DNA of 64,000 bases. Source: Proteinivorax tanatarense. GTDB taxonomy: Bacteria; Bacillota; Proteinivoracia; Proteinivoracales; Proteinivoracaceae. The stretch's first letter is position 1. Each line of letters opens with the position of its first letter. Location: contig NZ_CP158367.1 of assembly GCF_040267685.1 (NCBI RefSeq), forward strand, positions 2,852,001 through 2,916,000. Reading direction: 5' to 3'. Position numbers and translations under genes: made by a program. Below the pieces are notes generated by a model. That model was not told the origin of the DNA, searched no databases, and saw only the letters and a list, made by a program, of their open reading frames with translations. This document shows, piece by piece, positions 25,671 to 35,670 of this stretch.

Positions 25671-26666
25671 CTATGCACCTCCCATTGACTGGTCTTTATC
25701 CTTATACAAGTGACAGTTTACAAAATGTCCATCCTTGACCTCCACTCTATTAGGAAGCTCTTTTAAACAGATAGGCATAACTTTTTGGCATCTGGGATTA
25801 AAGGGACAACCGTTAGGTATTTCAGTTGGTTCTGGCATTAGTCCTTTTATTGGTTTTAATCTAGCTTCATCTTCATCTATACTAGGTATTGAGCCAAACA
25901 GTCCTTGGGTATATGGATGCAGCGGGTTAGTGTACAATTCCCTTTTAGTAGCATATTCCACTGTATACCCCGTATAAATTATAGCTACTTTATCGCAAAT
26001 GTTGGCAACTATTCCTAGGTCATGGGTAATCATTATCATAGAGGTTTTAAATTCTTCCTTTAAATTTTTCATCAGCTTTAGCACCTGTGCTTGAATAGTG
26101 ACATCTAAAGCTGTAGTAGGCTCATCTGCTATTAACAGCTGAGGATTACAGGCTAAGGCTATAGCAATTACAATTCTTTGTCTCATTCCTCCGCTAAATT
26201 GGTGTGGATAATCTTTTCCCCTTTCAGCTGGAATACCAACCGTTTCTAACATTGCCTTGGCCTTTTCGCTAGCTTCTTTTTTGCCTACGTTTTGGTGCAA
26301 TATGATAACTTCAGCTATTTGATCTTCAGTAGTCATAACTGGGTTTAAGGAAGTCATAGGGTCTTGGAATATCATAGATATTTTGTTCCCTCTTATATTG
26401 CGCATATCTTCTTCTGATTTTTTTAACAGATTCTCTCCCCTAAAGTTTATCTCTCCATTAACAATCTTACCCGGTGGATTGGGGACAAGTCTCATTATCC
26501 CTAGAGCTGTTGTTGTTTTTCCAGCTCCTGTTTCTCCAACTATTCCCAAGGTTTCACCAACACCTATATCAAAGCTCATATTGTCAACAGCTTTTACAAT
26601 TCCATCATCGGTTTTGTACTCTATGGACAAGTTTTTTATTTTTAATAACTCATTGTTTTTTTTCAT
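25671..26666 (-). CDS. oppD: Oligopeptide ABC transporter ATPase OppD (copy 1)
   Basis: 331-residue ATPase partner of OppF. Walker A GETGAGKT, signature FSGGMRQR, Walker [14 protein letters not shown]-loop ITHDLG. The C-terminal tail has the Cys cluster NGCPFNPRCQKVMPIC...FVNC seen in dipeptide/oligopeptide ATPases. Followed 2 bp later by oppF. Confidence 0.94.
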   Translation of the reverse strand: MKKNNELLKIKNLSIEYKTDDGIVKAVDNMSFDIGVGETLGIVGETGAGKTTTALGIMRLVPNPPGKIVNGEINFRGENLLKKSEEDMRNIRGNKISMIFQDPMTSLNPVMTTEDQIAEVIILHQNVGKKEASEKAKAMLETVGIPAERGKDYPHQFSGGMRQRIVIAIALACNPQLLIADEPTTALDVTIQAQVLKLMKNLKEEFKTSMIMITHDLGIVANICDKVAIIYTGYTVEYATKRELYTNPLHPYTQGLFGSIPSIDEDEARLKPIKGLMPEPTEIPNGCPFNPRCQKVMPICLKELPNRVEVKDGHFVNCHLYKDKDQSMGGA

Positions 26667-26690
26667 TCTTCCTCTCCCTTCCTCAAAAGA

Positions 26691-27593
26691 CTACCCCTTT
26701 AATCTAGGGTCTAAAGCATCTCGCAAACCATCTCCTAATAAGTTTAGGCCAAATATCGTTACCATTATTGCTAGTCCTGGGAAAATAGACATATGCCAGC
26801 TATCTCTAATGTAGTGACGTGCTTCAGAAAGCATAGCTCCCCACTCCGGCTTTGGCAATTCGATTCCAAGCCCTAAAAAGCTTAGCCCTGCTGCGGAAAG
26901 TATAGCTTCTGCTACACCAAGGGTGCCTTGTACAATTATTGGTGCTAAACAATTAGGCAAAATGTGCTTTATTATTATTCTTAGATCATTTGCTCCCACG
27001 GCCCTTGCCGCTTCAACAAATTCTTGGTCTCTTAAAGAAAGAACAGATGCTCTAACAATTCGTGCATAGCGAGGAACTGACCCTATACCCACAGCAATCA
27101 TTACATTAACCAAGCCTGGCCCTAAAGCCGCAGCTATAGCTATAGCTAACAAAATCCCTGGTATGGCTAATAAAATATCCATAAGCCTCATTATAACGTT
27201 ATCCACATGACCGCTATAATAGCCAGAGATAGCTCCTAACAGTCCGCCTACTACTATAGCAAACCCAACTGCCACAAAGCCAACTTGTATGGAAATTCTA
27301 CTTCCATAAACAACTCTACTAAATATGCATCGACCAAAGTTGTCTGTGCCAAAAATATGTTCGCGGCTAGGTGGTTGTTGACGATTTTCTAAGTCCTGAG
27401 TTCGATAGTGCTGAGGAGCTATAAGAGGGGCAAAAATAGCCGTAAAAATAAGGGCCCCAATAATTATTGCTCCTACTATTGCTGCCTTGTTTTTACTCAA
27501 ACGCTTCCACACCTCATACCATTGACCCCTCTTTTTTTTAGGCTTACCATTTATATTGGTTTTGCCCTTGTCTGGGTTTATCTGCGTGCTCAT
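26691..27593 (-). CDS. oppC: Oligopeptide ABC transporter permease OppC (copy 1)
   Basis: 300-residue inner-membrane permease. Cytoplasmic basic N-terminus, a first helix (about 38-58), then the periplasmic loop and a five-helix BPD_transp_1 core. The EAA loop is VEAARAVGANDLRIIIKHILPN and it ends GDGLRDALDPRLKG, the hallmark of OppC/DppC. Confidence 0.94.
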   Translation of the reverse strand: MSTQINPDKGKTNINGKPKKKRGQWYEVWKRLSKNKAAIVGAIIIGALIFTAIFAPLIAPQHYRTQDLENRQQPPSREHIFGTDNFGRCIFSRVVYGSRISIQVGFVAVGFAIVVGGLLGAISGYYSGHVDNVIMRLMDILLAIPGILLAIAIAAALGPGLVNVMIAVGIGSVPRYARIVRASVLSLRDQEFVEAARAVGANDLRIIIKHILPNCLAPIIVQGTLGVAEAILSAAGLSFLGLGIELPKPEWGAMLSEARHYIRDSWHMSIFPGLAIMVTIFGLNLLGDGLRDALDPRLKG

Positions 27594-27613
27594 ATAGTAT
27601 TTACCTCCTCCAT

Positions 27614-28543
27614 TTATTTATATTGACTCTTAATGCGAGGGTCAATATAAGCATATAAGATGTCTACCAATAAATTGATAATGCAAAAAGTAAAGGCAAT
27701 AAATAAAACTGCTCCCTGAACTAATGGATAGTCTCTGGTGCTTATAGATGCTATCATTACTCCACCTAAACCGTTAATGCTAAACACTCTTTCTGTTAAC
27801 ACAGCGCCCCCTAATAAATATCCAAACTGTAGACCTACAACGGTCACTATAGGAATCAAAGCATTTTTTAAAGCATGCTTGTAGATTACCACCGATTCCT
27901 TTTGCCCTTTAGCTCTAGCGGTTCTAATATAATCTTGCTTAATCACCTCTAGCATACTAGATCGGGTCATCCTTGTTATCATTGCTGCGGAACTTGTCCC
28001 GATGGTGATTGCCGGTAATATCATGTGCATAGGCGTGGAGTAGCCGGAAGAAGGTAGCACCCCTAAACCTACTGCAAAAATTAAGATTAACAACAGTCCT
28101 TGCCAAAAATTAGGCATAGAAACCCCTATTAACGCAAAAACCATAGCCACGTTATCAAACAGGGAGTATTGTTTGGTAGCGGATATTATTCCCACTGGTA
28201 TTCCTATAACTACAGCTACTAAAACTCCAGTTGCAGCTAATGTCAGTGTGGTTGGAAATCTGCTTAATATTTCATCTAACACAGGAGCATTGGTGGCATA
28301 TGACCTGCCAAAATCTTGACGAATTATTATATCAGAAATAAATCTCCAATACTGTAATAAAAAAGGATCATTTAAACCCATTTGAGCCCTTAGCTGTTCT
28401 ATCTCTCTAGATGTAGCCTGTTCTCCCAAAGTGATAGCCGCTGGACATCCAGGGGTAATATACATCAAAGAAAACACTATAAATGAAACCCCTATTAAGA
28501 CAGGAATAAGAAGCAGTATTCGTCGGATTATATATCTATACAA
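27614..28543 (-). CDS. oppB: Oligopeptide ABC transporter permease OppB (copy 1)
   Basis: 309-residue permease. Starts with the OppB/DppB signature RRILLLIPVLIGVSFIVFSLM, has the EAA loop YIRTARAKGQKESVVIYKHALKN and ends DPRIKSQYK. Forms the membrane channel with OppC. Confidence 0.95.
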   Translation of the reverse strand: MYRYIIRRILLLIPVLIGVSFIVFSLMYITPGCPAAITLGEQATSREIEQLRAQMGLNDPFLLQYWRFISDIIIRQDFGRSYATNAPVLDEILSRFPTTLTLAATGVLVAVVIGIPVGIISATKQYSLFDNVAMVFALIGVSMPNFWQGLLLILIFAVGLGVLPSSGYSTPMHMILPAITIGTSSAAMITRMTRSSMLEVIKQDYIRTARAKGQKESVVIYKHALKNALIPIVTVVGLQFGYLLGGAVLTERVFSINGLGGVMIASISTRDYPLVQGAVLFIAFTFCIINLLVDILYAYIDPRIKSQYK

Positions 28544-28615
28544 TTTTTCCTCTCCCCTTCTCAGTTAAATAATAGTATAGGGCCAACGGACCCTATACTA
28601 TTTAATTTCAATATT

Positions 28616-30142
28616 CTATTCGTCCTCTTCTACATAAACTGTCCAAAGAGCATGGTGGCCTGCAGGATGATTTACAAAACCTCTTATGTCGCTTCGCAAG
28701 CCTGTTCTATCTTCTCCGGTATTTAAGAACAGCCAGGGAGCTTCGTCTCTAATTATTTCTTGCGCTTCCATATAAGCAGCTTCTCTAACATCTGGCTCAG
28801 CTGAGCGCCGTGCTTTATCTAGAAGTTCATCAACTCTGTCATTGGCATAAAAAGTTCTATTACCTGCTTCTCCAAACTCTTCAGAGTGGAATAGGGAATA
28901 TAAACCATAGTCTGGATCTCCTGTAACCGTCACCCAGCCAAGGATAAACATATCATGCTCTCCATCGGCTGTGGCTTCCAAGTACGCTCCAAACTCTAGA
29001 ACCTCTATATCAATTTCGATTCCAACTTCCAACAGCTGCTCTTCAACTATAGTTGCTATATCCTGCCTTAGTTGATTATCATTCGTCCATAAAGTTGTGC
29101 TAAAGCCATCTTCATACCCTGCATCAGCTAACAGTTCCTTTGCTTTTTCTACATCATATCCATAAGGATCTAAGTCCATATTAGCTGCCCATACCTCTGG
29201 ACCAATTGGACCTGTAGCAACCTCCCCAGATCCTTCCATTACAGCATCTATAATGGATTCTACATCTATCGCATAGTTAATTGCCTGTCTTACCCTAACG
29301 TCATCGAAGGGTTCCTTTTCACAGTTAAATCCTAAATAAACTGTAGAAAAGTTAAGATCCCTAAGTAGTGTCAAATTTTCATGTTCTTCTATTCTGTTAA
29401 TATCTTGAGGTAAGATATCATAAGCTATATGAACTTCCCCGGTTTCTAATTCTATAGTTCTATTTCCATCCTCTTGAATATTTCTAAAGGTAATCATAGG
29501 TATATGAGCTGGTTCCCCATGGTAGTCATCAAATCTCACCAGTTCAATCTCATTTCCCATTTCCCAACTGGAAAACTTGTATGGTCCTGTTCCAACTGGA
29601 TTTCTAAAATAGTCTTCCCCAGCTTCGGTAACCGCTTTTTCGTTTAATATAGAAGTTGCAGTATGAGCTAAATGAGCTAATAGCGGAGCAAATGGCTCAC
29701 TAGTAGCGATTCTAATAGTGTAGTCATCTATAACCTCAATACCATCTGGATCAATAGCACCAACTATATGGCCAACATGAGCAGACTCTAACGCCCGTAA
29801 CAAAGTAAATTCTACGTCTGAAGCCTTTAGCTCTTCGCCGTTGTGAAAAAGTACCCCTTCTTTTAATTTAAATTCAAAAGTTAATTCATCGATTTGTTCC
29901 CAACTTTCAGCAAGTCCTGGTTGCAACTCCATGTTTTCATCTTGAGTAATTAAAGTTTCATAAATCTGCTTTTTTACTCGAGAGGAAGGCTGGTCATTTG
30001 TAGCATGTGGATCTAGCGAATCGGCATCAGATCCTTGTGCAACTACAAGATTGTCAATTTGACCTCCAGCTTCGTCACAACCTATTAACGCTGCTGGCAT
30101 AACTAACAAAAAGCACAAAAATAAAATCATCTTTTTTTTCAC
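28616..30142 (-). CDS. oppA: Oligopeptide-binding lipoprotein OppA (copy 1)
   Basis: 508-residue SBP_bac_5 solute-binding protein. Signal peptide with lipobox ALIGC (Cys22) anchors it outside the membrane. The conserved family stretch 'VKKQIYETLI', 'NPVGTGPYKF' and 'VRQAINYAID' is present. First gene of the copy-1 cassette; GTG start with GGAGGAG ahead. Closely similar to the OppA at 35671-37194. Confidence 0.93.
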   Translation of the reverse strand: MKKKMILFLCFLLVMPAALIGCDEAGGQIDNLVVAQGSDADSLDPHATNDQPSSRVKKQIYETLITQDENMELQPGLAESWEQIDELTFEFKLKEGVLFHNGEELKASDVEFTLLRALESAHVGHIVGAIDPDGIEVIDDYTIRIATSEPFAPLLAHLAHTATSILNEKAVTEAGEDYFRNPVGTGPYKFSSWEMGNEIELVRFDDYHGEPAHIPMITFRNIQEDGNRTIELETGEVHIAYDILPQDINRIEEHENLTLLRDLNFSTVYLGFNCEKEPFDDVRVRQAINYAIDVESIIDAVMEGSGEVATGPIGPEVWAANMDLDPYGYDVEKAKELLADAGYEDGFSTTLWTNDNQLRQDIATIVEEQLLEVGIEIDIEVLEFGAYLEATADGEHDMFILGWVTVTGDPDYGLYSLFHSEEFGEAGNRTFYANDRVDELLDKARRSAEPDVREAAYMEAQEIIRDEAPWLFLNTGEDRTGLRSDIRGFVNHPAGHHALWTVYVEEDE

Positions 30143-30501
30143 TTTACTTCTCCTCCTTAAAACTTTTTATAAAGTTTTTAGTTGTGCTTGTTACATCTTG
30201 CTTTAAAGTTATGCTTATTTTTTTAAAATATGAACAAAAATAGTTAACTGTTATTCAGATAAAGTTTAGGTAAACATATAAGTAGAGTTAAGATTATTTG
30301 GCGGCCCTATACCATTTACAGTTAACATAACAGTTAGGTAATGGAATTATAACAACAAGAAAAGCCAAAACTACTTAAACCACCTTATGTCCCCCTTTCA
30401 TTTGTTATATTTTTCTAACTATTACTTTTCAATTACAATTATTCTACAAATTACGTAATATTCCTGCAATAAAAGTGGGTAAAACTAAGGTTTTTTGAAA
30501 A

Positions 30502-30524
30502 AAAAAGCGAACTAATCGCTTTTT
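30502..30524. other. Isolated hairpin in the divergent oppA/membrane-protein gap
   Basis: A 9-bp stem (AAAAAGCGA with TCGCTTTTT) and 5-nt loop, terminator-like on both strands, but no gene ends here. The rest of the 620-bp gap 30143-30765 is AT-rich; two copies of ACAGTTA/AGTTAAC-type palindromic sequence occur near 30240-30340. Confidence 0.45.
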
Positions 30525-30771
30525 ATCTTTTATCAGTAATTGTTTTGTAACATATTTGGTTTTTGTCAACTATAATTTAAGTGTATAAATATTATTTTAA
30601 TTATTACATTAAAAAGCGTATTTACCTTTTCAATGTAGTTTTTATGCTTTTTTACAAGTTTATTTCTTAACCTTAAGTTTTATGATTTTTTTATTTTTAT
30701 GCTGTATAATATGTATATATAAAAATTTGGTTACCATACTGCACTGAACATGGAAAGAAAGGGAGTTGTAT

Positions 30772-31149
30772 ATGGAAAGTTTTGATTATAAAAACGAAGA
30801 CACTAAAACCATTCTTATATTAGTTGGTAAAGAGGGAGTAGTTGCCTCAATACTTGCAGCAGCTTTAGGGTTAATATACGGGGTTTTTTTAACCGAGGGG
30901 GATTATCTAAATACCATTAACAGAGCTTTATTTATAATGGGAATTATTCTAGCTTTGTATGCGTTTGTTTTTGGGTTTAGAAAAGACAAAGAGAACATTA
31001 AAAAGTCCTTTAAAGGAAAAACAACCTTTAAAGAAAGTTATTTAGCAAAGCTAGAAGCAAGACAGGAAAGACTAATCCATTTATATAGAGCCGGTGTGGT
31101 TTTTTTTATAGCTATACTGTTTGATCTAGCTAAGTATTATATAGGATGA
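30772..31149 (+). CDS. Small three-helix membrane protein, function unknown
   Basis: 125 residues with three predicted transmembrane segments (about 14-36, 48-66 and 104-122) and a basic cytosolic loop (RKDKENIKKSFKGKTTFKES). AAAGGGAG precedes ATG 30772; a TATAAT at about 30702 could be its -10. It lies between the two opp cassettes on the opposite strand. No family recognised. Confidence 0.65.
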   Translation: MESFDYKNEDTKTILILVGKEGVVASILAAALGLIYGVFLTEGDYLNTINRALFIMGIILALYAFVFGFRKDKENIKKSFKGKTTFKESYLAKLEARQERLIHLYRAGVVFFIAILFDLAKYYIG

Positions 31150-31287
31150 TAATCTAATAGGGAAAATCTCATTAATTAAGCCGCCCCTCACACCATTAGG
31201 AACTACTTGTGTACAGTGTTTCGTTATCTTGATGTTAGGCTTTGGTAAAAGATTAATTTAAAAAACCTATCTATTTAAGCTAGTAAT

Positions 31288-31328
31288 CAAAGTAGGTCTA
31301 TGGGCGAAGCGCTCATAGACCTACTTTG
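31288..31328 (+). terminator. Long hairpin downstream of the small membrane-protein gene
   Basis: A 19-bp stem with one mismatch (31288-31306 with 31310-31328) and a 3-nt loop. It lacks a T run. A decayed relative (TAGGTC...GACCTA) is visible near 31530-31560. Confidence 0.55.
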
Positions 31329-31599
31329 TGTTTCTCCATTTAGATACTTTTCAATTTAGGGAATTCATAAGATATTAGATTCTTTATACATCCTTAATGT
31401 TCTTCTTGTCCATTAAAATGGTAAGATTGATTTTAAAGTCCTTAATTAACCGCCAAAACATATAAATTTACTACATGCTGAGACCTAAACCCATTTCCAA
31501 AAAAGTTACATACTTGGTCAGTAATAAAATTAGGTCGTGGTAGGCACTTACAGACCTAGCATCACATCTATTTTCAAGTCCGGGTTTAAGACCAAGCAG

Positions 31600-31692
31600 A
31601 TAAGCAAATATCGACGTTTTCGTGGCCAATTAAAGTTTTGAACAAGCCCATAACGGATTTCACCGCCAACTTTCGCACATGCTGGGCGCACC
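31600..31692 (-). other. Possible group II intron 5'-end remnant
   Basis: On the minus strand from 31692: GTGCGCCCAGCATG, then GCGAAAGTTGGCGGTGAAATC and TTATGGGCTTGT. The GUGCG start and CCCAGCAUG box resemble the 5' end of chloroplast-like bacterial group II introns. No reverse transcriptase or domain V is nearby, so this would be a dead fragment. The comparison is from memory. Nothing else is recognisable in the 31330-31600 stretch. Confidence 0.35.
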
Positions 31693-31696
31693 CACA

Positions 31697-31729
31697 AAAA
31701 AGTAGGCTGCAAATTGCAGCCTACTTTTT
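31697..31729 (-). terminator. Terminator overlapping the end of oppF copy 2
   Basis: A 16-bp perfect inverted repeat (31697-31712 with 31714-31729) with a very small loop, and a T run on the minus strand. Confidence 0.85.
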
Positions 31730-32683
31730 AAGTTCTTCCGCACGGTGACACGATACAAATCTGCCTGGTGCATATTCTCTAAGCTCAGGTGTTTCTTGCT
31801 TACAAGCATCTTTTCTGTGTCTACACCTTCCATAGAACCTACATCCTGCAGGGGGATTAACGGGACTTGGTACGTCCCCTTCCAAGATAATCATCTCTTT
31901 TTGAGCATTCAATTTTGGAACTGGAATAGCCGACAACAGAGCTTGAGTATAAGGATGGAGAGGATCTTTAAACATAGAACCATAATCAGAAATCTCCACA
32001 ATTTTACCAAGGTACATAACAGCTATTCTATCACTAACGTGTTTTACAACACTTAAGTCGTGTGATATAAACAGATAAGTCAATCCTAGTTCATCTTGAA
32101 GTTCATCCATTAGGTTAAGGATCTGCGCTTGAATTGAAACGTCCAACGCTGATACCGGCTCGTCTTGTACGATAAATTTGGGATTTAAGGATAACGCTCT
32201 TGCAATACCTACCCTTTGTCTTCTACCTCCGTCAAGCTCATGAGGGTAAGCATTTATAAGTCTTTGCGAAAGCCCAACTGTGTCCATAAGTTCTTCTACC
32301 CTTGCGTCTAAATCTTTTCTGTTTTTATAAACTTTGTTTATAATAAGGGGTTCAGAAATTGTTTCGCTAATGCTCATTCTTGGGTTAAGTGATGAAAACG
32401 GGTCTTGAAAAATAATTTGCATATTCTTTCTTGCCGCTCGCATTTGCCTTCTATTAAAATCTAGAATGTTTTTGCCTTCAAAAATAACTTCCCCGTCTGT
32501 GGCCTCAAGCAGCCTTAACAAAACTCTACCAGTGGTTGATTTTCCACAACCTGACTCACCAACTAGACCTAAAGTTTCACCCTGTTTAATAGCAAAGCTT
32601 ACATCATCAACAGCGTGTAGTAATCCTTTAGGTGTTTTAAAGTGTTTTTTAAGATTTTTTACCTCTAAAATATTTTCAGCCAT
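31721..32683 (-). CDS. oppF: Oligopeptide ABC transporter ATPase OppF (copy 2)
   Basis: A 320-residue paralogue of the copy-1 OppF. It has the same motif order and the same unusual signature LDGGRRQR; Walker B is FIVQDEPVSALD. The C-terminal tail AGCRFYGRCRHRKDAC is conserved. Last gene of the second cassette. Confidence 0.93.
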   Translation of the reverse strand: MAENILEVKNLKKHFKTPKGLLHAVDDVSFAIKQGETLGLVGESGCGKSTTGRVLLRLLEATDGEVIFEGKNILDFNRRQMRAARKNMQIIFQDPFSSLNPRMSISETISEPLIINKVYKNRKDLDARVEELMDTVGLSQRLINAYPHELDGGRRQRVGIARALSLNPKFIVQDEPVSALDVSIQAQILNLMDELQDELGLTYLFISHDLSVVKHVSDRIAVMYLGKIVEISDYGSMFKDPLHPYTQALLSAIPVPKLNAQKEMIILEGDVPSPVNPPAGCRFYGRCRHRKDACKQETPELREYAPGRFVSCHRAEELKK

Positions 32684-32699
32684 CTAGCTCACCTCCTGT

Positions 32700-33680
32700 T
32701 TACTTATCCTTTTTGTTGTATAAGTGACAATTTACAAAATGCCCTTCTCTTGCTTCTATACGCTTAGGAAGTTCTTTAGAGCAAATAGGCATTGCTTTCG
32801 GACATCTCGGGTGGAAAGGACATCCATCTGGCATCTCCGTAGGTTCTGGCATCAGACCTTTTATAGGATTTAATCTTTCTTCGTCATCATCTATACTAGG
32901 GATAGAACCAAATAATCCTTGTGTATAAGGGTGTAACGGTTCTGTATAAAGATTCTCTTTTGTGGTATATTCCACAACATATCCAGTATAAATAATTGCT
33001 ACTTTATCACAAATGTCAGCAACTACACCTAAGTCATGGGTAATTAGAATCATTGATGTTTCAAATTCTTCTTTTAGATTTTTCATAAGCTTCATAACCT
33101 GAGCCTGAATTGTTACGTCCAAAGCGGTGGTTGGCTCGTCGGCAATAAGAAGCTTGGGATTACAGGCTAACGCAATGGCGATAACAATCCTCTGCCTCAT
33201 ACCCCCACTAAATTGGTGCGGATAATCCCCGCTTCTTTCTGGAGGAATTCCAACAGTTTCTAGCATTTTTTTTGCTTTTTCGTCGGCTTGTTTATTAGTT
33301 ACATCTTCGTGTAACTTTATCACCTCTGCTATTTGCTCCCCTGTGGTCATAACTGGGTTTAGCGAAGTCATAGGGTCTTGGAAGATCATCGAAATTTTCT
33401 TTCCACGAATTTTCCTCATCTGTTCTTCGCTTTTACCTAAAAGGTTCTCCCCCTCAAAAACTATTTCTCCACTTACGATTTTTCCTGGAGGATTTGGCAC
33501 AAGACGCATAATACCTAAAGCCGTAGTGGTCTTGCCCGCTCCTGTCTCTCCTACAATACCTAAAGTCTCTCCTACTCCTATTTCAAAAGTCATACTATCA
33601 ACAGCTTTTACCGTACCGTCTTCAGTTACATATTGAATAGATAGGTCATTAACTTTCAATAGTTCTTTAGATTTAGCCAT
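32700..33680 (-). CDS. oppD: Oligopeptide ABC transporter ATPase OppD (copy 2)
   Basis: 326 residues from ATG 33680, which has AAAGGAG ahead. Walker A GETGAGKT, signature FSGGMRQR, Walker [13 protein letters not shown]. Near-identical motif spacing to the copy-1 protein. Confidence 0.94.
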   Translation of the reverse strand: MAKSKELLKVNDLSIQYVTEDGTVKAVDSMTFEIGVGETLGIVGETGAGKTTTALGIMRLVPNPPGKIVSGEIVFEGENLLGKSEEQMRKIRGKKISMIFQDPMTSLNPVMTTGEQIAEVIKLHEDVTNKQADEKAKKMLETVGIPPERSGDYPHQFSGGMRQRIVIAIALACNPKLLIADEPTTALDVTIQAQVMKLMKNLKEEFETSMILITHDLGVVADICDKVAIIYTGYVVEYTTKENLYTEPLHPYTQGLFGSIPSIDDDEERLNPIKGLMPEPTEMPDGCPFHPRCPKAMPICSKELPKRIEAREGHFVNCHLYNKKDK

Positions 33681-33707
33681 TTTTTGTTCCACTCCTTTCC
33701 CCAAAAT

Positions 33708-34619
33708 TTATCCTTTTAACCTAGGATCTAGAGCATCTCTTAATCCGTCACCTAGTAAGTTAAGTCCGAATATAGTTATCATAATAGCAAGTCCAGGGAA
33801 CACAGACATATGCCAGTCAGTTCTAATATAGTCTTGGGCTTCAGATAGCATAGCACCCCATTCTGGTCTTGGAAGCTCGATACCTAGTCCTATAAAACTT
33901 AGACCAGCTGCAGATAGAATTGCCTCTGCTACACCAAGGGTACCTTGAACAATGATTGGAGCCATACAGTTTGGCAGAATATATTTAACAATTATTCTAA
34001 GATCATTGGCTCCTGTGGCTCTAGCCGCCTCTACAAACTCTTGGTCTCTAATTGAAAGAACAGAAGCTCTTACAATCCTTGCGTAACGAGGCACAGAACC
34101 AATACCTACAGCGATCATAACATTTACCAGTCCTGGTCCAAGAGCAGCTGCAATTGCAATAGCAAGTAATATACCTGGTATAGCCATAAAAACGTCCATT
34201 ATCCTCATAATCACATTATCTATTTTGCCACTATAATATCCAGCTATAGCTCCTAGCATACCACCTACTACCATGGCTACACCAACAGCTACAAAACCTA
34301 CTTGAATAGAAATCCTGGATCCGTACACAACCCTACTAAAGACATCACGGCCAAAGTGATCTGTGCCAAATATATGATCTGCGCTGGGTCCTTGTCTTCT
34401 CACTTCTGGGTTTTGATCGTCATAGTGATAAGGAGCAATATATGGTGCAAATATAGCGGTAAAAACAAGAACTCCTATTATAATCATTCCCACTATCGCC
34501 GCTTTATTTTTTCTTAAACGTTTCCAAACCTCACCCCATTGGCTTCTTTTTTTTGCTTTTGGTTTTGCCTTTACTTCCGTCTCTGATTGAGGTTCCTTAA
34601 TTTCTGGTTTTTGTGCCAT
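33708..34619 (-). CDS. oppC: Oligopeptide ABC transporter permease OppC (copy 2)
   Basis: 303 residues; EAA loop VEAARATGANDLRIIVKYILPN and terminal DPRLKG. The periplasmic loop carries GTDHFGRDVFSRVVYG, the OppC family signature; copy 1 has GTDNFGRCIFSRVVYG there, a notable Cys substitution. Confidence 0.94.
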   Translation of the reverse strand: MAQKPEIKEPQSETEVKAKPKAKKRSQWGEVWKRLRKNKAAIVGMIIIGVLVFTAIFAPYIAPYHYDDQNPEVRRQGPSADHIFGTDHFGRDVFSRVVYGSRISIQVGFVAVGVAMVVGGMLGAIAGYYSGKIDNVIMRIMDVFMAIPGILLAIAIAAALGPGLVNVMIAVGIGSVPRYARIVRASVLSIRDQEFVEAARATGANDLRIIVKYILPNCMAPIIVQGTLGVAEAILSAAGLSFIGLGIELPRPEWGAMLSEAQDYIRTDWHMSVFPGLAIMITIFGLNLLGDGLRDALDPRLKG

Positions 34620-34643
34620 TTGATTTATACCTCCTTTTCAACA

Positions 34644-35573
34644 TTACTTATATTGAGCTTTAATTCTCGGATCGATAAACGCATATAAAATATCTACAAA
34701 CAGGTTAATCAAACTAAAGGTTAGTGCAATAAATAGCACTCCACCCTGAACCATAGGGAAGTCACGCATGTTTATAGAATCTACCATCAATCTTCCTACA
34801 CCATTTATAGAAAATACTGTCTCTGTTAGCACAGCTCCCCCTAAAAGGTAACCAAACTGAAGTCCCACAACTGTTACTACAGGGATAAGTGCATTTTTTA
34901 ACGCGTGTCTATATATTACTACAGATTCTTTTTGTCCTTTAGCTCTTGCTGTTCTAATATAGTCCTGTTTTATAACCTCAAGCATACTTGATCTTGTCAT
35001 ACGGGTAATCATAGCTGCCGAACTTGTCCCTAAAGCTAAAGCTGGTAGCACCATGTGCATAGGACTTGAAAATCCTGATGGCGGAAACATGCCAAGATGC
35101 ACAGAAAAAATTAAAATCAACAGCATACCTTGCCAGAAGTTTGGCATAGATACACCTAGCAACGCAAAAACCATGGCTACGTTATCAAATAAGGAATACT
35201 GCTTTGTAGCAGATATGATACCCACTGGTATCCCGATTGCTACAGCCACTAAAACACCTAAGGCTGCCAGCGTTAAAGTGTTGGGAAATCGGCTTAAAAT
35301 CGCCTCCAACACTGGGGTATTAGTTTGATACGATCTGCCAAAGTCCTGTTCAAAAACTATACCTGTAACAAACCTTCCGTACTGAACTATAAAGGGATCA
35401 TTTAACCCCATCTGTTCTTCAAGTTGTTCAATTTCTCTTTGTGTTGCCTGTTCACCTAATACTATTGCAGCTGGATTTCCTGGCGTTATATACATTAAGG
35501 TAAACACAATAAAAGAAACACCTAAAAGCACTGGCAACAGCATCAAAAGTCTTCTTCCAATATATTTAAGCAT
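34644..35573 (-). CDS. oppB: Oligopeptide ABC transporter permease OppB (copy 2)
   Basis: 309 residues, same length as copy 1. Starts IGRRLLMLLPVLLGVSFIVF and ends DPRIKAQYK. EAA loop region YIRTARAKGQKESVVIYRHALKN is almost unchanged between copies. Confidence 0.95.
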   Translation of the reverse strand: MLKYIGRRLLMLLPVLLGVSFIVFTLMYITPGNPAAIVLGEQATQREIEQLEEQMGLNDPFIVQYGRFVTGIVFEQDFGRSYQTNTPVLEAILSRFPNTLTLAALGVLVAVAIGIPVGIISATKQYSLFDNVAMVFALLGVSMPNFWQGMLLILIFSVHLGMFPPSGFSSPMHMVLPALALGTSSAAMITRMTRSSMLEVIKQDYIRTARAKGQKESVVIYRHALKNALIPVVTVVGLQFGYLLGGAVLTETVFSINGVGRLMVDSINMRDFPMVQGGVLFIALTFSLINLFVDILYAFIDPRIKAQYK

Positions 35574-35670
35574 TTATAGTCCTCCCTTCCCGGTTTAGAA
35601 AACTGTAGGGCCATTTTGCAATGACCCTACAAAATATGACTATTATCTTAAAAAGTTTATAGTGTTTTTA

